64,000 nucleotides of DNA from Streptomyces sp. NBC_00414 (GTDB taxonomy: Bacteria; Actinomycetota; Actinomycetes; Streptomycetales; Streptomycetaceae), in NCBI RefSeq assembly GCF_036038375.1, contig NZ_CP107935.1, forward strand, positions 9,982,001 through 10,046,000, read 5' to 3'. The translations under genes were made by a program, and so were the position numbers. This document shows positions 42,601 through 50,600 of the stretch, piece by piece. The notes beneath the pieces were generated by a model that worked only from the letters and a program-made list of their open reading frames with translations, was not told where the DNA came from and made no database searches. Positions within the stretch are counted from its first letter, which is position 1, and each line of letters begins with the position of its first letter.

Positions 42601-43626
42601 GCGAAGCTCCGCCACGGACATCGGGGGCAGGACGAACAGTCCGTCGGCGAACACCGGGACCAGGTCGGGGAGCCCCAGGCAGTCGCCGGTGAAGTCGGCG
42701 CGCACGCCCAGCACCACGACGGCGGGGACATATGAGCCGTCCGCGGGCCGGGAGGTCGACAGGGCGCTGAGCACCCGGACGAAGGAGTGGCGCTCGTTCT
42801 CGTCGGAGCAGAGGGTGAAGAGCTCCTCGAACTGGTCGACGATCACCACCGGCCGCCAGGTCGCGGGCGGCCGGTCCCCGGAAGCCGCCGCCGGCGCGTC
42901 CGATCTCGCGCGTACGGAGTGCCGCACCGCGTCGGGGTCGCGGCGGGCTTCCTCCGCGGTGACGCCGAGGTCTTCTCCCACCGCTTTCGCGATGCGTTCC
43001 AGTAACTCGTCCAGCGGCCGGGAGGTGGGAGTGAGTGTCACCAGTGGCCACCGGTCGGCGCCCAGCATCGGGAAGTCGCCGCGCCGCAGGGCGGGGACGA
43101 GACCGGCGTCGAGCACGGACGACTTGCCCGCACCCGAGGGGGCGAGCAGCATCAGGGGGCCGTTTCCGACCCGTTCGAAGAGGCGTTCCACCAGAGCGGC
43201 CGTCGCGCGTTCCCGGCCGAAGAACCAGTCCGCGTCCTGTCGTGTGAACGCCGACAGGCCGCGGTAGGGACACGCTCCGCCGGACTGCGGCTCGGCCGCG
43301 CCGGTCCGGTCACCGGCGCGGCCGTCCGGGGACGGTTCCCCCTGCGCGCGCTGTACCAGTTTGAGTAACTCCCCGTCGGCGCGCAGCGCTTGGTCGCAGA
43401 GGCGGGCGACATCGACGGTCACGCGTTTCGTGCCGGTCTCGATCTTGCTCAGATAGCCCTTGCTGTAGTGCGTCCTGCGTGCCAGATCGGTGAGCGACAG
43501 GCCGCGTTCCTGTCTCAGACGTCTGAGTTGCGCGGAGAAGGAGGGCGTGGTCGGCGCGCTCCGGCTCTGGTCGTCCCGGTGATCGGTTTCATGCCCGTGC
43601 TGCGGATCTCCCACGGTGTCCCCCAT
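39697..43626 (-). CDS. HTH-nSTAND-WD40 repeat protein
   Basis: A 1309-residue multidomain protein. Residues 30-90 are an XRE-type helix-turn-helix (LRRLRQERGLSLTDLARRTH). Residues about 119-560 are a STAND NTPase of the nSTAND1 type: PYRGLSAFTRQDADWFFGRE, Walker A APSGAGKSS (163-171), Walker B VIVDQFEELF (261-270). One membrane segment follows (LATLVVLLGLALTAGGVAY, about 609-627), then WD40 repeats to the end; I count fourteen, enough for two seven-bladed propellers. Such proteins are widespread in Streptomyces with unknown function; STAND proteins elsewhere act as switches, some in antiviral defence. It stands alone, with no effector domain other than the HTH. Confidence 0.9.
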   Translation of the reverse strand: MGDTVGDPQHGHETDHRDDQSRSAPTTPSFSAQLRRLRQERGLSLTDLARRTHYSKGYLSKIETGTKRVTVDVARLCDQALRADGELLKLVQRAQGEPSPDGRAGDRTGAAEPQSGGACPYRGLSAFTRQDADWFFGRERATAALVERLFERVGNGPLMLLAPSGAGKSSVLDAGLVPALRRGDFPMLGADRWPLVTLTPTSRPLDELLERIAKAVGEDLGVTAEEARRDPDAVRHSVRARSDAPAAASGDRPPATWRPVVIVDQFEELFTLCSDENERHSFVRVLSALSTSRPADGSYVPAVVVLGVRADFTGDCLGLPDLVPVFADGLFVLPPMSVAELRESITRPAELAGLTLQPGLLPLLLRDAGLREEAGTAPRGTAHDAGAGADETPSGALPLVSHALLATWERREGDVLTVAGYQRAGGIQGAIARTAENVFTRLYPAEQKTIRRILSRLVFVADEAGATRRRMSRDALMEQFADADGAGGALDAFVRARLIMLDSDTVEIAHEALLHAWPRLREWIHADRAGLLLHQQLAHAAAEWERENHDPSALYRGTRLDTARSWADETDGWSRLGPGEAAFLRTSQAEQDTRRKQARRQVRLRQSMLATLVVLLGLALTAGGVAYQQRTGALDQERVARSQALAVRSASLAGGQPEASILLAEQAYRTSATAEARGALLSTQSQPFSARLNGHRGPVNSVVFAPDNRVLATGSSDGKVTLWRVRDRRPIATLTVSGPVRAIAFSPDGRTLAATSTDGPVSLWDTAGRRQRTVLPHSTEAARAVAFDPRGQVLAVAAPNGTISLWDTGRTHRRTVTLTGHEGPVHALAYAPDGRSLVSAGADRTVRLWDTDRGRPRAVLRGHTDEVLGAAFSPDGRRVVSGGTDRTVRLWNVHGGRLRATLSGSSDDINAVAYTPDGTTVVGAVGDGTTRLWDVRSSRQTAVLVGHTDYVMGVAMTSDGALLATAGFDQSAVLWDLEGPVLTARPFTEVWQAQYSPDGKLLATADADHTVRLWDAGRRRLVATLRGHTETVFSVAFAPDGHTLASAGSDGAIRLWDVARRKHLATLTGHTGQVFSVAFAPDGQTLASAGADRTVRLWDVTGRASVATLTGHEDFANDVAFSPDGRTLASAGDDLTVRLWDVSTHRRIGTLHGHTGAVRSVTFAPGGRTLASSGNDGTIRLWNVRERRSEATLTGHTGSVRGIAFSPDGRTFASSGTDRTVRLWNVAARRQWATLTGHTNSVWSVSYAPGGRTVASSSTDGTVRLWDLDPGARLAEICRLRADIGDDARRTLLPGVPLSDGPACSAPPE

Positions 43627-43782
43627 GGCAGTACGGCCGTGAGACGGCGATAGCCAAGGTTACTTCCGTGGTGACCGGGACAGCCAAGTCTTTCCCCGGA
43701 GTGGCGTAACCGCCACTGTCCGAAACAGTCCGCGGGCGGTCCGGGACGTCGGTCCCGGACCGCCCGCGGACGGTCGGCCGGA

Positions 43783-44226
43783 TCAGGTGAGGGTGGCCCC
43801 GCAGCCGCCGTTCACCCACTGGTGCGACCTGATGTTGTCGTTCACCGTCGGTCCGGTGGTGAAGAAGTTGTCGGACAGGTTGTCGGCGTACAACTCGCCC
43901 GGGTACAGGCAGGTGTGGCCTTCGGTGTAGTTCTCCAGGAAGTAGAACTTGACGATCGACAGGTTGCCGGTGAAGCCGCGGTTCATGACGGACGAGGCCC
44001 TGTCGTTGGCGCCGCCCCAGTTGGCGCTGTTCCCCGAGGCGACGATCAGAGGGGAGCCCGCACAGTCGAAGGCGTCCCAGGCGTACATGTTGCCGTTGCG
44101 CGCGCCCCACTTGCTGTCGCACACAGGCCCCGCGACGCCGCTGTCGGCGGCCTGCGAGGTGGCGGGGGCGGCGAGGCCCAGGGCGGTGAGCCCCAGGAGC
44201 GCCGCCGTGACGGTGAACTTGCGCAT
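43783..44226 (-). CDS. Secreted peptidase-inhibitor family I36 protein
   Basis: A 147-residue secreted protein. A signal peptide (TVTAALLGLTALGLAAPATSQA) is followed by a small domain with conserved Cys and Trp: VCDSKWGARNGNMYAWDAFDCAG and GNSANWGGANDRASS. This layout matches the I36 family of Streptomyces metalloproteinase inhibitors (SMPI-like), which act outside the cell. The ATG at 44226 has GAGGGAG six bases upstream. No protease gene lies next to it. Confidence 0.8.
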   Translation of the reverse strand: MRKFTVTAALLGLTALGLAAPATSQAADSGVAGPVCDSKWGARNGNMYAWDAFDCAGSPLIVASGNSANWGGANDRASSVMNRGFTGNLSIVKFYFLENYTEGHTCLYPGELYADNLSDNFFTTGPTVNDNIRSHQWVNGGCGATLT

Positions 44227-44358
44227 GATGTTCTCCCTCGTTGTTGTGTCGGTGGTGCTGGGTGGTGGTGCCGGGTGGGGGGCGCCGATGCCGGTTCGCC
44301 GGGACATCTCCCGGTCATCCGGCAGCGGTGCGTGGTCGATGGGGCCGGGGCGCGAAGG

Positions 44359-45303
44359 TCAGTCCCGCTCCGGGACCATGTGCACCGCTCGCTCGTAGGC
44401 CCGGTGGCCGAAGTCCCGGTAGGCGTCGATGTCTTCGCCGTACCGGTCGCGCAGTCGGTCCAGGTAATGGGTCTCGCGGTCGGTGGCCACGGCCCGCAGG
44501 GAGACCCGGCGGGCGCAGGTCGCGTCAGCGACGGCGGTCGCGCGCTCGGCGGTGAACGCCTCGTCGGCGTGGGCCGGACCGAGCCGGCCGGTCTCCGCCC
44601 GGACGGCGTCACGGGCTGCCTGGGGGTCCTCGTAGGGCTGTCCCGCCTTCTTCATGCAGCGGGACCAGGCCTGTACCGCCGCGCCGAGCCGGCGGTCCTC
44701 CATGAGCTGTTTCCCGTACAGCGAGCTGAGGCTCAGGGCGATCTTGCTGGTGCGGAACCACTCGGCAGGGTCCCCGTAGAGCGTGCGCTCGGCCTCCTGC
44801 GTGCAGCCGCCGATACGTTTGCGGATCTGACCGCGGCCCGGCAGTGACGCGGTCAGCATCCGGGCGCTGTCGCCGCCGTCCAGCGCGACGTCGAAGGCGG
44901 CGCGCCGGGAGTCGGAAAGGCCCTGCCGGTAGGCGCCGTTGGGGTTGCTCTCCCGCACCCGCGCACTCTTCGCCTCGATTCTGCTGCCGTACCCGTACGT
45001 ACGAGCCCATGCCACGTCGTCCTGGACGAAGCGCACCGGACGGCTCTCCCGCAGCGTCAGCCCGAGGTCCTCCCAGTAGGTGAAACCGTGGCGGCCCATG
45101 CACTGCTTGGTCAGACGCTGCAGCGCGTCGGCGACGCGGACCTCCTGCTGCCAGGTCAGCGCCGCGGGGCGGGTCCGCGCGGTCCGCTGTGTCCGGTCGC
45201 GCCCCTCGTCGTTCCCGTCGCCGCCGGTACCGTCCGTGCAACCGGTCGCGGTGGTGGCCGCCACCGCCACCACCGCGCACCAAGACATGAGCGCACGTCT
45301 CAT
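44359..45303 (-). CDS. Putative lipoprotein of unknown function
   Basis: A 314-residue protein with a lipobox (VAATTATGC) after a short hydrophobic signal, followed by a charged linker. The body is mostly helical with conserved-looking Cys (KQCMGRHGF, GGCTQEAERT, WSRCMKKAG, ATCARRV), suggesting disulfides outside the cell. I do not recognise the family. The ATG at 45303 has GGGGAG ten bases upstream. It is next to the I36 inhibitor gene, 132 bases away, on the same strand, but a common operon is not shown. Confidence 0.75.
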   Translation of the reverse strand: MRRALMSWCAVVAVAATTATGCTDGTGGDGNDEGRDRTQRTARTRPAALTWQQEVRVADALQRLTKQCMGRHGFTYWEDLGLTLRESRPVRFVQDDVAWARTYGYGSRIEAKSARVRESNPNGAYRQGLSDSRRAAFDVALDGGDSARMLTASLPGRGQIRKRIGGCTQEAERTLYGDPAEWFRTSKIALSLSSLYGKQLMEDRRLGAAVQAWSRCMKKAGQPYEDPQAARDAVRAETGRLGPAHADEAFTAERATAVADATCARRVSLRAVATDRETHYLDRLRDRYGEDIDAYRDFGHRAYERAVHMVPERD

Positions 45304-45484
45304 GGACCCAGATCTCCCCTCAGCAGGACATGCCCTGTGCTGATGCACACAGAGTCGCCTCCCTGCTCGACCGGGGTCGACGGGTTTCCTGTTGCCCGCG
45401 GTGCGCGCTGCCGGGAAACAGGGGGTGAGCAGGCACTTTGCGAGACCGGAGGCAACGCGGGGGGAGCCGTGGACACGGGGCGAC

Positions 45485-45510
45485 TCCCGTACCGTGCGAT
45501 CGGTACGGGA
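45485..45510. terminator. Hairpin downstream of the enoyl-CoA hydratase gene
   Basis: TCCCGTACCG (45485-45494) and CGGTACGGGA (45501-45510) form a perfect 10-bp stem with a 6-base loop, about 50 bases after the hydratase stop. The remainder of 45304-45558 shows no gene. Confidence 0.6.
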
Positions 45511-45558
45511 CTCGCCCGATGGTGTGCGCGTGCCGTCGCCGGCGCGTGAACGCTCAGC

Positions 45559-46407
45559 TCAGCGCAAGGAGCGCATGACCTCTTCCAGGTTCCGTTCACC
45601 CTCACGGGTCTGCGCGCCGGCCGCCAGCCCGCCGCGGATCGCCTTCTCCGCAGCGGGTTTCGCGAACTGGCCCGCCCAGGCCTCGTGTTCCCTGAGCATT
45701 CCCGCGGCCAGGTCCTGCGGCGGCAGGGCGTGCTTGGCGGCCGCGATCGTGCCTTCGGGCAGATCGGCGATGTCGTGGGCGAGCCGGTCGACGAACGCGT
45801 CGAGCTCGTCGGCCGGCAGAGCCCGGTTGATCCAGCCGTACCGTTCCGCGGTCCGCGCGTCGAAGAGGTCGGCACCGAGGACGATCTCCAGCGCACGGTT
45901 GCGGCCGACCCGGTGCAGCAGGTACTGCGTGCCGCCACCGCCCGGCACGATGCCCCCGATCGCCTCGATCTGGCCGAGCCCGGCCCGGCCGATCGCCGCG
46001 AAGCTCAGATCTGCCGCCGCGACGAACTCGGCGCCACCGCCGCGGGCCAGCCCGGCCAGCTTGACGATCGTCACCTGGGGCAGCGTGCGCAGCGCCTCGC
46101 CGAGCGCCTGGAACACGTTGAGACCGGCCGGTGCTCCGGCGGTGGGATCGGCGGTGGCGTTCTCGTCGTCCACCAAGGTGAAGTCGACGTGTGCGAGGAA
46201 GAACTCCGGGTCCGCGCTCTCGAACACGACCACTCGGCTGTCCGTGTCGTCCCGCAGGGCCCCGAGCAGCGTCATCAGCTCGCCCATCAGCGACAGGCTG
46301 AGCACGTTCACCGGCGGGTTGTCGATGACGACCGTGAGCACCCCGCGGTCGCTGGTCACACGCAGGGCGTCGAAGGTGCCGGGGGAGTGGAACGCGGAAC
46401 GGCTCAT
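45559..46407 (-). CDS. Enoyl-CoA hydratase/isomerase family protein
   Basis: A crotonase-fold protein of 282 residues: N-terminal VNVLSLSLMGELMTLL, oxyanion-hole region ARGGGAEFVAAADLSFA and a catalytic-Glu-like QIEAIGGIVPGGGGTQYL. It acts on an acyl-CoA thioester, either hydrating or isomerising it. The ATG at 46407 gives a normal start. It is divergent from an HxlR regulator, with a perfect inverted repeat in between, so it is probably induced by an electrophile or aromatic compound. The substrate is unknown. Confidence 0.85.
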   Translation of the reverse strand: MSRSAFHSPGTFDALRVTSDRGVLTVVIDNPPVNVLSLSLMGELMTLLGALRDDTDSRVVVFESADPEFFLAHVDFTLVDDENATADPTAGAPAGLNVFQALGEALRTLPQVTIVKLAGLARGGGAEFVAAADLSFAAIGRAGLGQIEAIGGIVPGGGGTQYLLHRVGRNRALEIVLGADLFDARTAERYGWINRALPADELDAFVDRLAHDIADLPEGTIAAAKHALPPQDLAAGMLREHEAWAGQFAKPAAEKAIRGGLAAGAQTREGERNLEEVMRSLR

Positions 46408-46460
46408 GCCGATCTCCGATCTGGGCAGGCGCGGGCAGCCGGACAGGGGCTACCGGGCAG

Positions 46461-46483
46461 CTAGGTATCTGATGTATACCTAG
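46461..46483. promoter_or_regulatory. HxlR operator candidate
   Basis: CTAGGTAT (46461-46468) and ATACCTAG (46476-46483) form a perfect inverted repeat with a 7-base spacer, between the divergent hydratase and HxlR genes. The AT-rich, dyad layout suits HxlR/YodB-type regulators. Confidence 0.6.
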
Positions 46484-46554
46484 CCTCCTGTGTGCTCGCC
46501 AGAAGCGTCAATAAGGCACATTCTGCATCGTAGGGATCATGGAGGATACCCAGG

Positions 46555-46950
46555 ATGACCGAGACTCCCGGCGCCGACCGGGTCTTCCGCGTGGACTGCC
46601 CGAGCCGGCCAATCCTGGACCAGATCGCGGACAAGTGGTCGGTGATGGCCATGGCCGCGATCGAGGAGCCTCGGCGGTTCAACGAGATCAAGCGCCGGCT
46701 CGAAGGAGTGACACAGCGCGTGCTCACCCACACCCTGCGCCGACTGGAGCGCAACGGCATGATCGCGCGACGCGTGCTGCCCACCTCACCGGTGGGGGTG
46801 GAGTACTCGTTGACGCCGCTCGGACGGTCCTTGCAGGAACCGTTCGCCCACCTCTACGACTGGACGGTCGAGCACGCCGACGAGATCCAGCAGCGGCAGC
46901 GGGAGTACGACACGCGCACCGCCTCCCCGACGGGAGACGGCGCGCGCTGA
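46555..46950 (+). CDS. HxlR-family transcriptional regulator
   Basis: 131 residues with the winged helix of HxlR/YodB proteins: ILDQIADKWSVMAMAAI, FNEIKRRLEGVTQRVLTHTL and LTPLGRSL. A Cys near the start (VDCPSRP) is at the position that senses thiol stress in several family members. GGAGG lies nine bases before the ATG at 46555. It is divergent from the hydratase and probably controls it through the inverted repeat between them. Confidence 0.88.
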   Translation: MTETPGADRVFRVDCPSRPILDQIADKWSVMAMAAIEEPRRFNEIKRRLEGVTQRVLTHTLRRLERNGMIARRVLPTSPVGVEYSLTPLGRSLQEPFAHLYDWTVEHADEIQQRQREYDTRTASPTGDGAR

Positions 46951-46999
46951 CCGGTGGTTGCCGACCCCGGTGTGTGCGCCCGGTGCGCCGGGCGGCGGA

Positions 47000-48886
47000 T
47001 CAGGAGGTCAGCCGGAAGGACTGGGCCGCCGAGCCGGAGCAGGTCTGCTGGGAGAGCTTCGCGCCGTTGGCCGTGGACGATCCGTCCACGGCGAGGCACT
47101 TGTTGCTGTGCCGGGCCACGAAGCGGTACTGCCCCGAGGCCACGGACTCGGCACGCCACTGCTGGTTGGTGCCGCCCGTGTAGTCCCACAGATGGACCTT
47201 GACCCCGTCCGCGGTCGCGCCGGCGCCGCCGTCCACGTCCCAGGACTTGTTGTTGTGCTGGTTGACGACCTGGTGGTACCCGTCGCCGGTGGAGCGGAAC
47301 TGCCACTTCTCGTTGGCGCCGTCACCGCACGACCACTGCTGGAGCAGGGTGCCGTTGGCGGTGCCCCAGTCGGTGGCGTCCAGGCAGGCCCCGCTGTTGG
47401 TGTTCGCCACCCGGTACCAGGCACTGGTGTCGATCGGGCCGGTCGGTTCACCCCCGTCGGAGGGGTTCCACACGAAGGTCGCGACCGCGCCGCCCGGCAG
47501 GGTGTAGGCCAGCGAACGGCCGTTGTCGGTGAGGGAGAAGCGCTGCGTGCCGCCGGTGTTCACGACATACGCGACGCGCGTGCCGTCCGGGTTCTGGAAG
47601 GCGACGTTCTGGATGCCGCCTCCCGGGCTGGTGGAGCCGATCCGGGTGGCTCCGACCTTGACGAACTTGCTGATGTGGCCGAGCGAGTAGTACTCCGCGC
47701 CCCGGGTGACGTTGCCGTTCGCGATCTCCACCACGCCGTTGCAGCGGGTGCCGCACAGCCCCTGGTGCGGACCTCCGCTCTGGTTGAGGGCGAGGTTCCA
47801 GGTCACCACGGTCTCGCCGCCGTTGCGCATGTTCTGCACGACGAGGTTCTCGGCCTGCCAACGCAGGCTGTCACCGAAGGTGTTGGCGGTGTTGTCGCTG
47901 TCGGTGCCGGAGCACTCGGTGAAGAAGACGCGCCTGCCGGTGCTGTGGACCTGCTGCTGGGCGGTGGGATTGCCGGCGTAGCAGTGGAAGGCGGCCCCGA
48001 TGACCCGGTTGATCCCGTTGGTACGGGAGAACACGTCGAGCGGGTAGTTGGGATGGTCCCAGTTGTGGTCGAAGGCGAGGATGTTCGTCGGCAGCCCGGC
48101 CGCGGTCAGCCGCTGGTCCAGGACCCGGACGAAGTCGGCCTGCTGTGCCGAGCTCATCGACATCGAGGGGTAACTCGTCGGGTTCTCGGGCTCGTTCTGC
48201 ACCGTGAGGTCGGTGAGGGTGATGCCCTCCTGGCCGTACGCCTTGATCGCCTTGACCAGGTAGTCCGCGAAGTCGCCGTAGTTCTCGGTGCGAAGGCTGC
48301 CGCCGTTGAGCGAGTTGTTCGTCTTCATCCAGGCGGGCGGCGACCAGGGAGTGCCCATGAAGCGGATGGACGGGTTGACGCCGAGGGCCTGCTTGACGAC
48401 GGGGATGATCTCCGCCTTGTCGCGGGCGATGGAGAACTGCCCGCGGGTGTCCTCGTAGGAGTACGGGCTGTCGGAGGCGTCGAAGTCGGTGCTGGCGAGC
48501 GGCTGGCGCAGGTAGGACAGGCCGATTCCGTCGCCCGAGACGGAGAACAGCGAGCGCATCAGCTCACTGCGCCGGTCCGCCGGGAGCCCCTGTATGAGGC
48601 GCGCGGACGCCCCGGTGACCGACGCGCCGGCGCCGGTGTAGCGCTGACTCCGCTGGTTGCCGTCGACGCGCACGTCGGTGCCCTGCGGCGAGCCGTTGAA
48701 GGCCAGGGTGCCGTCGGAACTGAGCTTGCGGGCGCCGTCCCCGGTGGTCACCCAGACCTGGGCGACCGGGTCGGCGGCGTGTGCGGTGCCGCCGCCGGTG
48801 AGCCCGAGACCGGCGGCGGCGAGGGTCAGGGTCAGGGCGGCTGCGACGCCTGCCCGTGGGGAGCGGATTCTTCGGAGATGTGACAC
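47000..48886 (-). CDS. Secreted GH30 glycosidase with C-terminal ricin-type lectin domain
   Basis: 628 residues: signal peptide, a GH30 catalytic domain (about residues 65-480), and a ricin-B-like lectin domain (about 487-627) with QW-type repeats (LLQQWSCGDGANEKWQF). The acid/base is Glu232 in TVQNEPENP and the nucleophile Glu324 in FFTECSG. GH30 members with such lectins include Streptomyces endo-beta-1,6-galactanases; beta-1,6-glucanase or glucosylceramidase are the alternatives. It would attack plant arabinogalactan outside the cell. The ATG at 48886 is the only good start. The TetR gene divergent to it likely represses it. Confidence 0.87.
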   Translation of the reverse strand: MSHLRRIRSPRAGVAAALTLTLAAAGLGLTGGGTAHAADPVAQVWVTTGDGARKLSSDGTLAFNGSPQGTDVRVDGNQRSQRYTGAGASVTGASARLIQGLPADRRSELMRSLFSVSGDGIGLSYLRQPLASTDFDASDSPYSYEDTRGQFSIARDKAEIIPVVKQALGVNPSIRFMGTPWSPPAWMKTNNSLNGGSLRTENYGDFADYLVKAIKAYGQEGITLTDLTVQNEPENPTSYPSMSMSSAQQADFVRVLDQRLTAAGLPTNILAFDHNWDHPNYPLDVFSRTNGINRVIGAAFHCYAGNPTAQQQVHSTGRRVFFTECSGTDSDNTANTFGDSLRWQAENLVVQNMRNGGETVVTWNLALNQSGGPHQGLCGTRCNGVVEIANGNVTRGAEYYSLGHISKFVKVGATRIGSTSPGGGIQNVAFQNPDGTRVAYVVNTGGTQRFSLTDNGRSLAYTLPGGAVATFVWNPSDGGEPTGPIDTSAWYRVANTNSGACLDATDWGTANGTLLQQWSCGDGANEKWQFRSTGDGYHQVVNQHNNKSWDVDGGAGATADGVKVHLWDYTGGTNQQWRAESVASGQYRFVARHSNKCLAVDGSSTANGAKLSQQTCSGSAAQSFRLTS

Positions 48887-49045
48887 GGGTGCGGCTCTCC
48901 TTCGGTCTGTGACGTGTGGGGGACCCCGGCCGGACCCGCCGCGTTGTCAGGGAGGCAGCGGGCCGGCCGGGGTTCGAAGGGGTAGTGCACGCGTGCCGCC
49001 AGACCGGCGTGGCGAGGCGGAACGACGGCGCCATGAAAGCATACC

Positions 49046-49061
49046 TACTAAACACTTAGTA
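49046..49061. promoter_or_regulatory. TetR operator candidate
   Basis: TACTAA ACAC TTAGTA is a perfect 6+4+6 dyad between the divergent GH30 and TetR genes. It is clearly more AT-rich than its surroundings. Confidence 0.65.
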
Positions 49062-49148
49062 AGTGGTCTGCGTCACAAGATATGACGTACCGGCAAGACC
49101 ATTCGCCCGCTCCCCGAGTGGCCCGGCAGCGCAGCGTATGGTGAATGG

Positions 49149-49793
49149 GTGACTGACCAGTCGGTAGGCCGAGCCACTCGGGGAGCCCGCGACAGGCCCC
49201 GCGTCCCACGCAGCCCCGAAGCCCGACAGCGCCAGCAGGACATCCTGCACATCGCGATGGACACGTTCGCGGCGCGTGGCTACAACAACGCCTCCCTGGC
49301 GGAGATCGCGGACGGGGCAGGCCTCACCCAGGCCGGCGTCCTGCACTACTTCCGCTCCAAGTCGATGCTGCTGACCAGCGTGCTCGAACTGCGCGACGAC
49401 ACGGACATCGAGCAACTCGGCACCGAACGTCCGCAAGGACTGCGATTCCTGCACCACCTCGTCGAGACCGCCCGGCGCAACGCCGAACGCGAGGGCATCA
49501 TCCGGCTCTACGCCGTGCTCTCCGCGGAGTCCGTCACCGACGACCACCCGGCCCAGGACTACTTCCGCAGCCGCTACGCCGGCCTGCGCGGCTTCGTCGC
49601 CGACGCCATCACCGAGACGTGCCGACTCGGCGACGGCGCGGCGGACACGGAGCGCGCGCGGCATGCGGCCAACGCGGTCATCGCCGTCATGGACGGCCTC
49701 CAGATCCAATGGCTCCTCGACCCGGCGGCGGTCGACATGGCGGCTTCGACGGACCTGGTCATCGACGCGATCCTCGCCCAGTTGACGCCGTAA
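49149..49793 (+). CDS. TetR-family regulator
   Basis: 214 residues, with an N-terminal helix-turn-helix (QQDILHIAMDTFAARGYNNA, then LAEIADGAGLTQAGVLHYF) and a C-terminal ligand domain. The start is a GTG at 49149. It is divergent from the secreted GH30 gene and shares an operator-like dyad with it; repression until a galactan-derived sugar is bound is the simplest model. Confidence 0.88.
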   Translation: MTDQSVGRATRGARDRPRVPRSPEARQRQQDILHIAMDTFAARGYNNASLAEIADGAGLTQAGVLHYFRSKSMLLTSVLELRDDTDIEQLGTERPQGLRFLHHLVETARRNAEREGIIRLYAVLSAESVTDDHPAQDYFRSRYAGLRGFVADAITETCRLGDGAADTERARHAANAVIAVMDGLQIQWLLDPAAVDMAASTDLVIDAILAQLTP

Positions 49794-49870
49794 CCGCCCA
49801 CGACACCGGACCGGGGTCCCGCGGCCGTCGGACCGCGATCACTGCTCGCTTCCGCTGCCACGGGGCGCCG

Positions 49871-50224
49871 TCAGGCGGGCTGCCACAGCTCGACCCGGTT
49901 GCCCTCCGGGTCGGTCACCCAGCCGAAGCGGCCGACGCCCTCCATGTCCTGGGTCTCCGGCACCACGTCCGCTCCCTCGGTGCGCAGTTGTGCGAGCATC
50001 GCGTCCAGGTCGCGGACCCGGAAGTTGAGCATGCACTGCTGGGCGCGGGATCCGAAGTGGTCGGTGTCCGACTCGAAGGCCGCGAACACCGTCGGCCCGG
50101 CTCCCTGCTGCCACAGGCCGTTGTCGTCGGCGTCCAGGCCCAGGCAGTCGCGGTACCAGGCGCTCAGGGCGTCCGGGTCGGCGGCCCGCAGGAAGTACCC
50201 ACCGATTCCAAGCACACGTTCCAT
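49871..50224 (-). CDS. VOC family (glyoxalase-like) protein
   Basis: A 117-residue single-domain protein of the vicinal-oxygen-chelate superfamily: IGGYFLRAADPDALSAWYRD at the start and GWVTDPEGNRVELWQP at the end, the last with the metal-binding Glu. One expected metal His is unclear, so binding rather than catalysis is possible. The ATG at 50224 gives the normal length. Confidence 0.8.
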   Translation of the reverse strand: MERVLGIGGYFLRAADPDALSAWYRDCLGLDADDNGLWQQGAGPTVFAAFESDTDHFGSRAQQCMLNFRVRDLDAMLAQLRTEGADVVPETQDMEGVGRFGWVTDPEGNRVELWQPA

Positions 50225-50276
50225 GCCGCCATCCTGCCAGGAGGGCGGCCGACGTGGTCGATGGGGAACGGCGCGG

Positions 50277-50600
50277 TCAGAGCGCCCAGGCGGGTGCCTC
50301 TCCGCTCCAGCTCAAGACGAGCAGGATGTCGTCGAGCGTGCCGGACTCGAACACGGCACGGGCGTCCGCGTCGAAGCCGAGCCGCCAGTCGCCCGCCGGG
50401 TCCCCAGGAATCCGGTCCAGGCCGGGACGTTGCCCCGCCGGGTGCCGGCGATGCCGCTGGTCGCCGTCGCCGCGCCGCCGGTCGCACCGCGGGACAGGGA
50501 CACCACGGTGTCGGGAACGGCCGCGTCGCTCGCCGGACGGACGGCCACCGCCGCGGTGGTGAGCCGGTCGACCCCGGTCGGGAAGTCCACGTCGCGCAAC
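50277..50600 (-). pseudogene. Frameshifted C-terminal fragment of an unrecognised gene
   Basis: Two minus-strand frames read like one protein cut by a frameshift near 50410: LPLRDVDFPTGVDRLTTAAV with VVSLSRGATGG upstream, then DPAGDWRLGFDADARAVFES and DDILLVLSWSGEAPAW to a stop. The tail resembles the end of large secreted or Tc-toxin-type proteins (GxW..DVLL pattern), but I cannot name it. No start or upstream part is found. Confidence 0.45.

Noticed and set aside
38470-42735. A 1421-codon plus-strand frame opposite the nSTAND-WD40 gene
   Set aside because: It mirrors the WD40 repeats and has no recognisable domain or ribosome binding site.
39697-43626. Known antiviral STAND (Avs-type) defence gene
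   Set aside because: It has an HTH, a membrane segment and WD40 repeats but none of the nuclease or other effector domains of those systems, and no neighbouring defence genes.
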